Positions 31,511 to 42,479 of a stretch of 64,000 nucleotides of DNA are shown in pieces. The notes below the pieces were generated by a model. That model did not search any database. It worked only from the letters and a program-made list of their open reading frames with translations, and was not told the DNA's origin. Position 1 is the first letter of the stretch, and every line of letters begins with the position of its first letter. Made by a program: the position numbers and the translations under genes. The DNA comes from JAVDCA01 sp035293985 (lineage in GTDB: Bacteria > Pseudomonadota > Alphaproteobacteria > Rhizobiales > Xanthobacteraceae): assembly GCA_035293985.1 (NCBI GenBank), contig DATGLS010000018.1, positions 1 to 64,000 of the forward strand, written 5' to 3'.

Positions 31511-32902
31511 TCAGGCCCGCGCACCAGCCGGACGAAGTGCCGGATCGTTGCCGCGGGCGTCCCCTTCCTTCATGTGGAACCTGGAATTGACCGCCGTGAC
31601 CGCGAGGTTGCAGAAGAAGCCGATCACGAGCAACCCGGCCATGATGTACATGGTCGAGTTGTAGGCCTGTGCCTTGGGCACGCCGTGCGCCACGTTGTAG
31701 GCGCGGATGTAATTCACGAGCACCGGACCGAAGATGCCCGCCATCGACCAGGCGGTCAGCAGCAGGCCGTGGATGGCGCCGACGTAGCGCGTGCCGAACA
31801 TGTCCTTCAGATAGGCCGGCACCGTGGCGAAGCCGCCGCCGTACATGCTGATGATCACCAGGAAGCAGAGGACGAAGGCGGCGACGCTGCCGATCGAGCC
31901 GGTGTAGGGCACCGTGCAGTACAGGATGAAGCCCAGCACCATGAACACGAAGTAGGTGTTCTTGCGACCGATGTAGTCCGAGGTCGACGCCCAGAAGAAG
32001 CGGCCGCCCATGTTGAACAGGCTCATCAGGCCGACGAAGCCCGACGCGGCGACGGCGGTGATGTGACCCGGGAACATCTCCTGGCTCATGGCCGAGGCCT
32101 GACCGAGCACGCCGATGCCGGCAGTCACGTTGAGGCAGAGGATCCACCAGATCAGCCAGAACTGCGGCGTCTTGAGCGCGTCATAAACGAACACGTCATG
32201 CCGGGTGATCAGCTTCGCCGACTCGGCGGGCGGCGTGTAGCCGGCCGGCAACCAGCCGTCGGGCGGCACGCGCACGATGATCGAGCCGACGATCATGAAG
32301 AAGAAGTAGACGACGCCGAGCACGATGAAGGTCTCGGCCACGCCCACATGAGTCGGGGTGGTGAACAGGCCCATCAGCCACACCGACAGCGGCGAGGCGA
32401 TGAAGGCGCCGCCGCCGAAGCCCATGATGGCCATGCCGGTCGCCATGCCGGGGCGGTCGGGGAACCACTTGATCAGCGTCGAGACCGGCGAGATGTAGCC
32501 GATGCCGAGCGCAATGCCGCCGATGAACCCGTAGCCGACATAGATCACCCAGAGCGTGTGGATGTACACGCCGAATGCCGAGATGAGGAAGCCGCCGGCC
32601 CAGCACAAGGCAGCCGTGAACATCGCGCGGCGCGGTCCGCCTTCCTCGACCCAGCGGCCGAACACGGCCGACGAGACGCCGAGGAAGAAGATGGCAATCG
32701 AGAAGATCCAGCCGAGATCCGTCAGTTGCCAATCGTCCGGCGCCGATTTGGAAATGCCGAGGAGCTTGGTCATCGGCAGGTTGAACACGCTGAACGCGTA
32801 GGCCTGGCCGATGCACAGGTGCACGCATAGGGCAGCCGGCGGCACCAGCCAGCGGCTGAAGCCGGGGCCGGCGATCGTATGGCTGCGATCGAGGAACGAC
32901 AT
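31511..32902 (-). CDS. OFA-family (oxalate/formate antiporter type) MFS transporter
   Basis: The 463-residue, 12-helix transporter starts at ATG 32902 behind GGGAGG. It shows OFA/YhjX-type motifs: RWLVPPAALCVHLCIGQAYAFSVF in helix 1, FLGVSSAVFGRWVEEGGPRRAM, GGIALGIGYISPVSTLIKWFPDRPG and SMYGGGFATVPAYLKDMFG. It is only distantly related to the OxlT-like protein at 22909. Substrate is probably a small carboxylate such as oxalate, formate or pyruvate. The 44-residue partner gene follows by 13 bases. It is transcribed away from fhs and downstream of the LysR gene, whose stop is 348 bases upstream. Confidence 0.88.
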   Translation of the reverse strand: MSFLDRSHTIAGPGFSRWLVPPAALCVHLCIGQAYAFSVFNLPMTKLLGISKSAPDDWQLTDLGWIFSIAIFFLGVSSAVFGRWVEEGGPRRAMFTAALCWAGGFLISAFGVYIHTLWVIYVGYGFIGGIALGIGYISPVSTLIKWFPDRPGMATGMAIMGFGGGAFIASPLSVWLMGLFTTPTHVGVAETFIVLGVVYFFFMIVGSIIVRVPPDGWLPAGYTPPAESAKLITRHDVFVYDALKTPQFWLIWWILCLNVTAGIGVLGQASAMSQEMFPGHITAVAASGFVGLMSLFNMGGRFFWASTSDYIGRKNTYFVFMVLGFILYCTVPYTGSIGSVAAFVLCFLVIISMYGGGFATVPAYLKDMFGTRYVGAIHGLLLTAWSMAGIFGPVLVNYIRAYNVAHGVPKAQAYNSTMYIMAGLLVIGFFCNLAVTAVNSRFHMKEGDARGNDPALRPAGARA

Positions 32903-33250
32903 CGCGCAATCCTCCCTTGGATCCTGGAGTCTGAGTTTTAGCTGCACGCTTTTCTTGTCAGACTGCGGATGAGCGCCCCGCCCCCACATCTGATAAGGGC
33001 ACTGTGCGGATTGGGATTTCCCAAATCAAGAAAGCTATTCCTATGGAGTGATAGAAACTTTGAATTTCGCAATTGCGAACACCTATGGTGTGCCGCAAAG
33101 ATCCTTCCCCGAGTTCAAGTCACGGCTATTAGAGAAATGAAAGCCTCGCAGACGCCACTCTCATGGCATAAAATCGCTGAGTGACATGTCACTACCAGGC
33201 ATCGCCTCATACTTTTGTCGATAGCGATGCAACCGGCTGCCGTGATGCAA
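32903..33250 (-). promoter_or_regulatory. Gene-free promoter region with several short perfect palindromes
   Basis: The 348 bases upstream of the OFA transporter hold no credible gene. They contain TTGGGA-TT-TCCCAA (33011-33024), the 14-base palindrome TTCGCAATTGCGAA (33066-33079), CACC-TAT-GGTG (33080-33090) and CTAT-N12-ATAG (33035-33054). LysR-type and other regulators bind such elements, and the LysR gene adjacent at 33251 is the nearest candidate. The segment is clearly AT-richer than its flanks. Confidence 0.4.
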
Positions 33251-34189
33251 TCAATCCGCGAGCGTTGCGGCAACGCGTCGCGCCTCGGCCATCAGCGCGG
33301 CATTGAGCGGCGTCATCGGCTCACGCGCCGGCAGCACGAGGCCGATCATATGGCTCGAGTCGAAGCCCACGATCGGGATCGAGCGCAGCACGTCGGTCAG
33401 GCCGAGCGTCGCGGCGAGCCGCGCCGGCATCACGCTCGCCCAGCGGCCAGTGCGCACGTGCGAATAGAGCAGGATCATCGAATCCGACTCGAGCGTGATG
33501 TTCGGCTCGATGCCGGTATCGCGCAGCAGGCGCTCGATGATGCGCCGGTTCTGCATGTCCGGCGTGAGCAGGCACAGGGGCACCCGCACGACTTCGGCCC
33601 AAGTCACCTCGTCGCGGTCGCCGAGCTCGCTGTCGGCGGCGACGAGGAGCCGATACCTCTCGCGGTAGAGCGGCACGGTGGTGACGCGGCCCAGCGGCTC
33701 GTTGTCGAGGTAGGTTAGACCGGCATCGATCTGGAGATTTTCGAGCAGCTCCAGGATCTCGATCGAGGTGCGCGACAGGATGGTGAACTGCACCTCTGGA
33801 TGGCGGGCGCGGTAGGGGGTGGTGAGCGGCTCGACCATGGCGAGCGCGGTCGGCACCACGGCGAGCCGCAGCCTGCCCGCGAGACCGTGCTTGAGCGCAT
33901 GGATCTCCTGGCGCATGGAGCGGGCGTCACCGACGATCCGGCGCGCCCAGTCGAGCACGCGCTCGCCTTCCGGGGTGAAATCCTGGAAACGCGACCCGCG
34001 GTTCACCAGCAGCACGCCGAAGGTGTCCTCGAGCTGCTTGACCCCCGCCGAGAGGGTCGGCTGCGTCACGCCGCAGGCCTCGGCCGCGCGACCGAAATGG
34101 CGTTCGCGCGCCAGCGCCATGAGGAATTCGAGCTTGTCGATCACGTCGACTTGATCGCCCTGGACTGCCCGCTTCGGATTTGATCGCAT
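33251..34189 (-). CDS. LysR-family regulator, probable formate dehydrogenase regulator
   Basis: The 312-residue regulator has an N-terminal HTH (residues ~18-77; FLMALARERHFGRAAEACGVTQPTLSAGVKQLE) and a periplasmic-binding-type effector domain (~105-305). ATG 34189 is used because the HTH would otherwise be cut. It is divergent from the formate dehydrogenase genes starting at 34297, the arrangement of FdsR in Cupriavidus and of many rhizobial fds loci, so formate-responsive control of the dehydrogenase is inferred. It may also act on the transporter gene downstream (start 32902). Confidence 0.85.
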   Translation of the reverse strand: MRSNPKRAVQGDQVDVIDKLEFLMALARERHFGRAAEACGVTQPTLSAGVKQLEDTFGVLLVNRGSRFQDFTPEGERVLDWARRIVGDARSMRQEIHALKHGLAGRLRLAVVPTALAMVEPLTTPYRARHPEVQFTILSRTSIEILELLENLQIDAGLTYLDNEPLGRVTTVPLYRERYRLLVAADSELGDRDEVTWAEVVRVPLCLLTPDMQNRRIIERLLRDTGIEPNITLESDSMILLYSHVRTGRWASVMPARLAATLGLTDVLRSIPIVGFDSSHMIGLVLPAREPMTPLNAALMAEARRVAATLAD

Positions 34190-34296
34190 TCAACCGGCAG
34201 GACGATCAGGGCAATACCGAGTTCGATAGAAATTTTCAATCGCGGCATTATCGCGGGGGGATTGCGCCGTCGCGCCGAAACCGTAAATTCACTGGT

Positions 34297-36018
<1,722 letters not shown>

Positions 36019-36039
36019 GGCAAAAGCTTGGGGGATGGG

Positions 36040-36315
36040 ATGGAAAAGCTCGAATGCCCGAATTGCCACCAAAAGACGGTCCCGCTTTGGCGGAAAATGC
36101 TTCTCGGACCGGCGACGCAGACGACCTGCGCGAACTGCGGATCGGGCGTGAGCGTTCCGTATTCGTCGATGGTGGCGGCCGTTCCGTTCCTGATCGCGAT
36201 CGTCGCCGCGCAGGCTGTCGGGTCGATCGGGGTGGCGGCGGCCGCATTGGCCGTCGGGGTCCTGGTGATGTTCTGGATTTACTATCAATTCGTGCCGCTG
36301 ATCGTGAAGAAATGA
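36040..36315 (+). CDS. Small zinc-ribbon membrane protein between formate dehydrogenase genes
   Basis: The 91-residue protein starts at ATG 36040; an in-frame TTG lies at 36028. Two CxxC pairs (CPNCHQ and CANCGSG, residues ~5-35) form a zinc-ribbon, followed by two hydrophobic helices (MVAAVPFLIAIVAAQAVG and GVAAAALAVGVLVMFWIYYQF). It starts 21 bases after the beta subunit stop and ends 95 bases before the alpha subunit. I know of no required subunit of this kind for cytoplasmic formate dehydrogenases, so it may be a membrane tether or an unrelated passenger. Confidence 0.6.
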   Translation: MEKLECPNCHQKTVPLWRKMLLGPATQTTCANCGSGVSVPYSSMVAAVPFLIAIVAAQAVGSIGVAAAALAVGVLVMFWIYYQFVPLIVKK

Positions 36316-36410
36316 AGCCGCCGGCCACAGCCTGCGAGCATGCGGATGGAGCACTTGTCGGACGGGTTCACGAAGCCGTTGGGCCGTCTGGTGATCGATA
36401 GGGTCAGACC

Positions 36411-39323
36411 ATGAGCGAAACCAAGAAACCGGCCGGTTACGGTCACGACAAGAAGGGTGCCGCGGGTGGTCCAGCGACCGGCGACGGCAAGCCCGGCGTC
36501 GCCCACACTGCGCCAGTCGACAAGGTCGCGGGCGAGGGTGGAGCGCCGACGGCGAAGACCTTCTTCATCGACGACCGCGAGATCGACATCCGGCCGGGCG
36601 AGACGATCTTCCGCGCCGCCCGCCGCCTCGACATCAAGCTGCCGCACCTGTGCTACTCGCCCAAGCCCGGCTACCGCGCCGACGGCAACTGCCGCGTCTG
36701 CATGGTCGAGATCGAGGGCGAGCGCGTGCTCGCCGCAAGCTGCATTCGCACGCCGTCGCCCGGCATGAAGGTGAAGACGCAGACCGACCGCGCCAAGACC
36801 GCGCGCAAGATGGTCGCCGAGCTTCTCCTCACCGACCAGCCCGCCATCGAGGTCGCGCACGATCCCGACTCCGAGTTCTGGAAGACCGTCAAGCGCCAGA
36901 ACGTCTCCGATGGGCGCTTCCCCAAACGCGAGGCCGAGGCCGTGCCGGCGCCCGACCGCAGCCACGTCGCCATGGCGGTCAACCTCGACGCCTGCATCCA
37001 GTGCAATCTTTGTGTCCGCGCCTGCCGCGAGGTGCAGGTCAATGACGTGATCGGCATGGCCGGCCGCGGCCATCTGGAGAAGATCGTCTTCGACTTCGAC
37101 GATCCGATGGGCGCCTCGACCTGCGTCGCCTGCGGCGAGTGCGTGCAAGCCTGTCCGACCGGCGCGCTGATGCCGTCGACCATGGTCGACGAGCACAACG
37201 TCTACAAGGGCAAGCCCGACCGCACGGTCGACAGCGTGTGCCCGTACTGCGGCGTCGGCTGCCAGCTCACCTATCACATCAAGGATGACCAGATCGTCCA
37301 GGTCACCGGCAAGAACGGCCCCGCGAACGAGAACCGCCTGTGCGTGAAGGGCCGCTTCGGCTTCGACTACGTGCACAATCCGCAGCGCCTCCTGAAGCCG
37401 ATGATCCGCAAGGACGGCGTGCCGAAGGTCCCGCACGAGCATATCGACCCGCTCAACCCATGGACGCATTTCCGCGAAGCGACCTGGGACGAAGCGCTCG
37501 ACCGCGCCGCCGCCGGCATCCGCAAGATCCGCGATCGCGACGGGCCGAAGGGGCTCGCCGGCTTCGGCTCCGCCAAGGGCTCGAACGAGGAGGCCTACCT
37601 CTTCCAGAAGCTGGTGCGCACCGGCTTCGGCACCAACAATGTCGATCACTGCACGCGGCTTTGCCACGCCTCGTCGGTCGCGGCGCTGATGGAAGGCGTC
37701 GGCTCCGGCGCGGTGTCGGCGACCTTCAACGAGTGCAAGAACTCGGACGTCATCGTGGTGATCGGCGCCAACCCGACCGAGAACCACCCGGTCGCCGCGA
37801 CCTTCTTCAAGCAGGCGGCGAAGAGAGGCGCCGAACTCATCGTCATGGATCCGCGCGGGCAGGCGCTCAAGCGCCACGCGACGCACATGCTGCAGTTCAA
37901 GAACGGCACCGACGTCGCGATGCTCAACGGCATCCTGAGCACCATCGTCAACGAGAAGCTCTACGACGAGCAGTACATCCAGACCTATGTCGAGGGCTTC
38001 AAGCAGTTCTCCGACACCGTGAAGGATTTTACGCCTGAGGAGATGGCGCCGATCTGCGGCATCGACGCCGAGGTGCTGCGCACGGTGGCGCGCAAGTTCG
38101 CCCGCGCCAAGGCGGCGATCATCTTCTGGGGCATGGGCGTCTCCCAGCACACCCACGGCACCGACAACGCGCGTTGCCTGATCGCGCTTTCGCTCATCAC
38201 CGGCCAGATCGGACGCCCCGGGACCGGCCTGCATCCGCTACGCGGGCAGAACAACGTGCAGGGGGCCTCGGACGCCGGCCTGATTCCGATGTTCTTCCCC
38301 GACTACAAGTCGGTCGAGGCGGCCGATATCCGCGAGAAGTATGAGAAGGCCTGGGGCACCAAGCTCGATCCCAACAAGGGGTTGACTGTGGTCGAGATCA
38401 TGGACGCGATCCACCACGACGTGATCAAGGGCATGTACATCATGGGCGAGAACCCGGCGATGTCCGACCCGGATCTCAATCATGCGCGCGAAGCGCTCGC
38501 GCATCTCGAGCATCTGGTCGTGCAGGACCTCTTTCTCACCGAGACCGCCTGCTACGCCGACGTGGTGCTGCCCGCCTCCGCCTGGCCCGAGAAGGACGGC
38601 ACCGTCACCAACACCAATCGCCAGGTGCAGATGGGCCGCCAGGCGCTGCCGCTGCCGGGCGACGCGAAGCACGACTGGTGGCTGATCCAGGAGCTCGCCC
38701 GCCGCATCGGGCTGCCCTGGAACTACAAGGGCCCCGATGAGGTCTATACCGAAATGGCATCATTGATGCCGTCGCTCGACAACATCTCCTGGGAGCGCAT
38801 CGCCCGCGAGGATGCCGTCACCTATCCGGCCGACGCGCCCGACAAGCCCGGCCGCGACGTGGTGTTCGACAAGGGCTTCCCGCGCCCCGGTGGGTTCGGC
38901 AAGCTGGTTGCAGCCAAGCTCACGCCGCCCGACGAGGTGCCGGATCACGACTATCCGTTCATCCTCACCACCGGCCGCCAGCTCGAGCATTGGCACACCG
39001 GCGCGATGACGCGCCGCGCCACCGTGCTCGATGCGCTCGAGCCCTCTGCCGTCGCCTCGCTCTCGCGCGGCACCTTCGCCAAGCTCGGCATCGCGCCCGG
39101 CGACATGGTGCGGGTATCGACGCGCCGCGGGACCGTGGTGCTCACCGCGCGCCAGGACGACGGTGTGCCGGACGGCGTCGTGTTCATCCCCTTCGCCTAC
39201 GTGGAAGCGGCCGCGAACCTGCTGACGAATCCGAAGCTCGATCCGTTCGGCAAGATCCCCGAGTTCAAGTTCTGCGCCGCTCGCGTCGAGCCGGAGCCCG
39301 TGGTGCGCGAGGCCGCGGAGTAG
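36411..39323 (+). CDS. fdhF: NAD-dependent formate dehydrogenase alpha subunit (Mo/W-bis-MGD)
   Basis: The 970-residue catalytic subunit oxidises formate to CO2. After a low-complexity N-terminus (~1-48) comes a [2Fe-2S] ferredoxin domain (CYSPKPGYRADGNCRVC ... C). Two [4Fe-4S] motifs follow (CIQCNLCVRACRE, CVACGECVQACPTG), then the CPYCGVGCQLTY cluster of the molybdopterin domain and the catalytic C418-H419 pair (DHCTRLCHASSVA). The closest layout is Methylorubrum Fdh1A (tungsten) and FdsA, but metal choice cannot be decided from sequence. It pairs with the beta subunit at 34297. No FdsC/FdsD-type accessory gene is visible downstream. Confidence 0.95.
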   Translation: MSETKKPAGYGHDKKGAAGGPATGDGKPGVAHTAPVDKVAGEGGAPTAKTFFIDDREIDIRPGETIFRAARRLDIKLPHLCYSPKPGYRADGNCRVCMVEIEGERVLAASCIRTPSPGMKVKTQTDRAKTARKMVAELLLTDQPAIEVAHDPDSEFWKTVKRQNVSDGRFPKREAEAVPAPDRSHVAMAVNLDACIQCNLCVRACREVQVNDVIGMAGRGHLEKIVFDFDDPMGASTCVACGECVQACPTGALMPSTMVDEHNVYKGKPDRTVDSVCPYCGVGCQLTYHIKDDQIVQVTGKNGPANENRLCVKGRFGFDYVHNPQRLLKPMIRKDGVPKVPHEHIDPLNPWTHFREATWDEALDRAAAGIRKIRDRDGPKGLAGFGSAKGSNEEAYLFQKLVRTGFGTNNVDHCTRLCHASSVAALMEGVGSGAVSATFNECKNSDVIVVIGANPTENHPVAATFFKQAAKRGAELIVMDPRGQALKRHATHMLQFKNGTDVAMLNGILSTIVNEKLYDEQYIQTYVEGFKQFSDTVKDFTPEEMAPICGIDAEVLRTVARKFARAKAAIIFWGMGVSQHTHGTDNARCLIALSLITGQIGRPGTGLHPLRGQNNVQGASDAGLIPMFFPDYKSVEAADIREKYEKAWGTKLDPNKGLTVVEIMDAIHHDVIKGMYIMGENPAMSDPDLNHAREALAHLEHLVVQDLFLTETACYADVVLPASAWPEKDGTVTNTNRQVQMGRQALPLPGDAKHDWWLIQELARRIGLPWNYKGPDEVYTEMASLMPSLDNISWERIAREDAVTYPADAPDKPGRDVVFDKGFPRPGGFGKLVAAKLTPPDEVPDHDYPFILTTGRQLEHWHTGAMTRRATVLDALEPSAVASLSRGTFAKLGIAPGDMVRVSTRRGTVVLTARQDDGVPDGVVFIPFAYVEAAANLLTNPKLDPFGKIPEFKFCAARVEPEPVVREAAE

Positions 39324-39343
39324 GGGCTCATCAGCGCTGGCTC

Positions 39344-39418
39344 AGGATGGGTTGAAGCGATAGCGAAACCCATCACTTCAACCGCGACGCATGGACGATG
39401 GGTTTTTGCGCCCATCCT
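39344..39418. repeat. Intergenic palindromic repeat with AGGATGGG/CCCATCCT ends
   Basis: AGGATGGG (39344-39351) and CCCATCCT (39411-39418) bound a 75-base element. Internal copies of GATGGGTT and AACCCATC fold it further. It separates the convergent formate dehydrogenase and flavin monooxygenase genes and may help terminate both. Confidence 0.6.
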
Positions 39419-40784
39419 ACACCCCGGCGGCCAGTTCCTTCAGCCCGACCGTCTTCGTCGGATCATCGAAGACGCTCGCCGGCATGGGCAGACCGTAGTG
39501 CTCGCGCAGCGTCGTGCCGGTGTATTCGCTGCGGAAGAGCTTGCGGCGCTGCAGCAGCGGGATCACCTCGGCGCAGAACAGGTCGAGCTGCGTCGGCAGC
39601 ACCGGCGGCATGATGTTGAACCCGTCCGCCGCGCCGTCGCGGAACCAGTCCTCGATCAGGTCAGCGACCTGCTCCGGCGTGCCCGCCATGACGTAGTGCC
39701 CGCGCGCGCCCGCGAGGTAGCCGAGCAGTTGCCGCAGGGTCGGCTTGTCGCGCTTGACCAGGTTGAGGATCACCTCGGTGCGGCTGCGCGCCGCCTGCAC
39801 GGTGCCGGGGTCGGGGAAATCCTCCGGCACCAGCGGGCGATCGAGCGGCAGATGGGAAAAATCGTGCCCGCCGAACCGGCCGGACAGGCGCTTGCGGCCG
39901 ACCTCGGCATCGCTCAGCTCGTTGACCTCGCGCGCCCAGCGCTGCGCCTCCGCTTCGGTCGCGCCGATCATGGCGCTGAGGCCCGGCAGGATCAGGACGT
40001 GGTCGGGATTGCGTCCCTCGGCGGCCGCGAGCCGCTTCAGGTCGGCATAGAATTCCTGGGCGGTCGTCTTCGCCATGTGCGCCGTGAAGACCGCCTCGGC
40101 ATGCCTGGCCGCGAAGCGTCGGCCGGTATCGGAGGAGCCCGCCTGCACCAGCACCGGCCGGCCCTGCGGGGGGCGCGGCATGTTGAGCGGCCCGGTCACC
40201 GCATAGAACTCGCCGCGGTGATTGATCGGCCGGATGCGCCCACCGCGCGCATAGAGGCCGCTCCCGCGATCGTCGATCACGGCGTCCGCGGCCCAGCTGT
40301 CCCACAGCTCTTTCACCACCGTCATGTATTCTTCGCCGCGCTCGTAACGGTCAGCGTGGCTCACTTGTCCGGTTGAGCCGTAGTTTTCCGCCGCGGTCGC
40401 AAGCCAGGTGGTCACGATGTTCCAGCCGGCGCGGCCGTTGCTGATGTGGTCGATCGAGGCGAACTGCCGCGCGAGGTTGAAAGGCTCGGTGTAGGTCGTC
40501 GACGCGGTGGCGATCAGCCCCACCCGCTTGGTCGCGACCGCGATCGCCGCCAGCACGGTGATCGGCTCGAGCCAGGTGCGCGGCGCCTGCGTGACGTCCC
40601 CGCCGAGCGCCAGCTGGTCGGCCAGAAAAATGGAGTCGAAGCGCGCGGCCTCGGCCCGTTGCGCCAGGTCCTGGTAGTAGTGGATGTCGGTCAATGCCAG
40701 CGGCGAGGAGGCCGGATGGCGCCACGATGCCTCGTGATGGCCGCGGCCGTGGATGAAAAGATTGAGGTGCAGCTGTCGTCTCAT
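39417..40784 (-). CDS. NtaA/DszA-type FMNH2-dependent monooxygenase
   Basis: The 455-residue protein belongs to the LLM-class flavin-dependent monooxygenases of the nitrilotriacetate/alkanesulfonate group: LHLNLFIHGRGHHEASWRHP at the start, FDSIFLADQLAL, TEPFNLARQFASIDHISNGRAGWNIVTTW and GRPVLVQAGSSDTGRRFAARHAEAVF. It needs reduced FMN from a separate reductase, not encoded here. The substrate is unknown; relatives cleave C-N or C-S bonds. It is the last gene of a minus-strand series with an MFS transporter, a cupin and a CocE-type hydrolase (41020-44887), 235 bases after the MFS gene. Confidence 0.88.
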   Translation of the reverse strand: MRRQLHLNLFIHGRGHHEASWRHPASSPLALTDIHYYQDLAQRAEAARFDSIFLADQLALGGDVTQAPRTWLEPITVLAAIAVATKRVGLIATASTTYTEPFNLARQFASIDHISNGRAGWNIVTTWLATAAENYGSTGQVSHADRYERGEEYMTVVKELWDSWAADAVIDDRGSGLYARGGRIRPINHRGEFYAVTGPLNMPRPPQGRPVLVQAGSSDTGRRFAARHAEAVFTAHMAKTTAQEFYADLKRLAAAEGRNPDHVLILPGLSAMIGATEAEAQRWAREVNELSDAEVGRKRLSGRFGGHDFSHLPLDRPLVPEDFPDPGTVQAARSRTEVILNLVKRDKPTLRQLLGYLAGARGHYVMAGTPEQVADLIEDWFRDGAADGFNIMPPVLPTQLDLFCAEVIPLLQRRKLFRSEYTGTTLREHYGLPMPASVFDDPTKTVGLKELAAGV

Positions 40785-41019
40785 GGCGCCAGGTCCTCTG
40801 ATGAATGCGCGCGCTTCTGTTGCCGGATGCTACGCCACTCGCGCGCGAAAAGACATTGGGCGCGGCGCGGGCTGGGCGCTCTCACCGCCGGCTGGCGAAC
40901 TGGATAGAGCCGATCTCCGAGCGTCCTTCGATGCAGGGGACGGCGCCGCCCTAAGGCATGATCGCAAAGAGGCCGTGGCGGAGATTTTGATCTCGCATGC
41001 CGGTTTATCGGTGCCCGAC

Positions 41020-42252
41020 CTACGTCGTCGCGATGACGGGCACCGCCCGATCGTCCTGCCGCGTCGGCCCGCCGGCGAGGATCTGCACCGCCCCGGCCGC
41101 GAACCCGATCAGGGCGCCGATCTTCCACGCCGAGTCGTAGGAGCCGGACAGGTCGAAGATCAGCCCGCCGCCCCAGGCGCCGAGCGACGAGCCGGCCTGA
41201 TGCACCACGAAGGACAGGCCGAGCAGCGTCGCCATGTAGCGGGTGCCGAAGATATCGGCGACCAGGCCGCCGATGAGCGGCGCGAGGCCCGGCCACCACA
41301 GCAGGCCCATCGCGGCGGCGAACAGGAGCGTGCTCGACGGCGTCGGCGGCATCACGAAATAGGCCGCGATCATCACCGAGCGCAGCATGTACAAGAGCCC
41401 GAGAATCACATGCTTGGGATAGCGCCCGCCGAGCCAGCCGGTCGCCAGCGAGCCGATCGCGCTCACGCCGCCGATGACCGCCAGCGCTTCCGCGCTCAGC
41501 ATCGGGTCCTGGCCGCAGATCGCGAGATACGCGGGCAAATGCGTGGTCAAAAAGACCAGGTTGAGCCCGCAGACGAAATACGCGCCCGACATCACCAGGA
41601 AGGGCCGGTTGCGCATCGCCTGGCCGAGAACCTCGCGCATCGAGGTCGTGGCCGCGCTGGGCGCCGGGATGCGGTCGGCGCCGCCGGCCCAGAACGCCGC
41701 GGGCAGCATCGCGATCGCCATCACCATGAAGACGACCATGCCGGCTTGCCACCGCTCGTGCGCCAGCAGGGCCTGGGTGGCGAGCGGCACCACCAGGGTG
41801 CCGATCGATCCGGCCGCCGAGACGAGACCAAGCGTCCGGCTGCGGCGCTCCGCCGAGACCGCGCGCACCGAGGCGGTCATCGCCAGCGACGTTGCGGTGC
41901 ATGACAAGGCGACGCCGATCAGCCCGCCGGAGACGATGAGCGCCGGCGTGCCGTGGGCGCCCGCCATGATGGCGAGGCCCGCGACGTAGATCGCCGCGCC
42001 CGCCATCATGGTGACGCGCAGGCCGAAGCGGTCGGCGATCGCGCCGACCACCGCCTGCGACAGTCCCCAGATGATGTTCTGCACCCCCAGCGCCAGCGTG
42101 AAATCACCCGCCGTCACGCCCAGATCGCGCGTGACCGGCGTGAGGAAAAGCCCGAAGCTCTGGCGTATCCCCATGCCGAGCGTGAGCAGCAGCGCGGTTC
42201 CGATCAGGATCGGCCGAGCCTGGCTGGCGGTCGGGGCGAAAGTGGATGACAT
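41020..42252 (-). CDS. MFS transporter
   Basis: The 410-residue, 12-helix permease starts at ATG 42252. Motifs include GIRQSFGLFLTPVTRDLGV in helix 1, GAIADRFGLRVTMMAG after helix 2 and GLVADIFGTRYMATLLGL. It resembles the aromatic-acid/cyanate-like and OFA-like MFS branches; the substrate is not predictable. It lies between the cupin gene (227 gene-free bases upstream) and the flavin monooxygenase gene, and probably imports or exports the compound processed by them. Confidence 0.85.
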   Translation of the reverse strand: MSSTFAPTASQARPILIGTALLLTLGMGIRQSFGLFLTPVTRDLGVTAGDFTLALGVQNIIWGLSQAVVGAIADRFGLRVTMMAGAAIYVAGLAIMAGAHGTPALIVSGGLIGVALSCTATSLAMTASVRAVSAERRSRTLGLVSAAGSIGTLVVPLATQALLAHERWQAGMVVFMVMAIAMLPAAFWAGGADRIPAPSAATTSMREVLGQAMRNRPFLVMSGAYFVCGLNLVFLTTHLPAYLAICGQDPMLSAEALAVIGGVSAIGSLATGWLGGRYPKHVILGLLYMLRSVMIAAYFVMPPTPSSTLLFAAAMGLLWWPGLAPLIGGLVADIFGTRYMATLLGLSFVVHQAGSSLGAWGGGLIFDLSGSYDSAWKIGALIGFAAGAVQILAGGPTRQDDRAVPVIATT

Positions 42253-42479
42253 TCCGGATGCGGCTCTGGAGGGTGCAGCGTCCGGCGATTATAGAATCCT
42301 TGCTCTCGCGACCAAGGGGGGCGCAACGCTATGCAGCCGCGCCCGATGCGCATGAATAGGGCGCCGTCACCTCGAGCCGCTTCGCCCAGCGACCGAGCGC
42401 GAGGTCACGCCCGGCGCGTCGCCCGACGGCGTTACGACGATGCCGTCGACGCCGAGCGACCTGCAGTCGCGCTCCAGTC

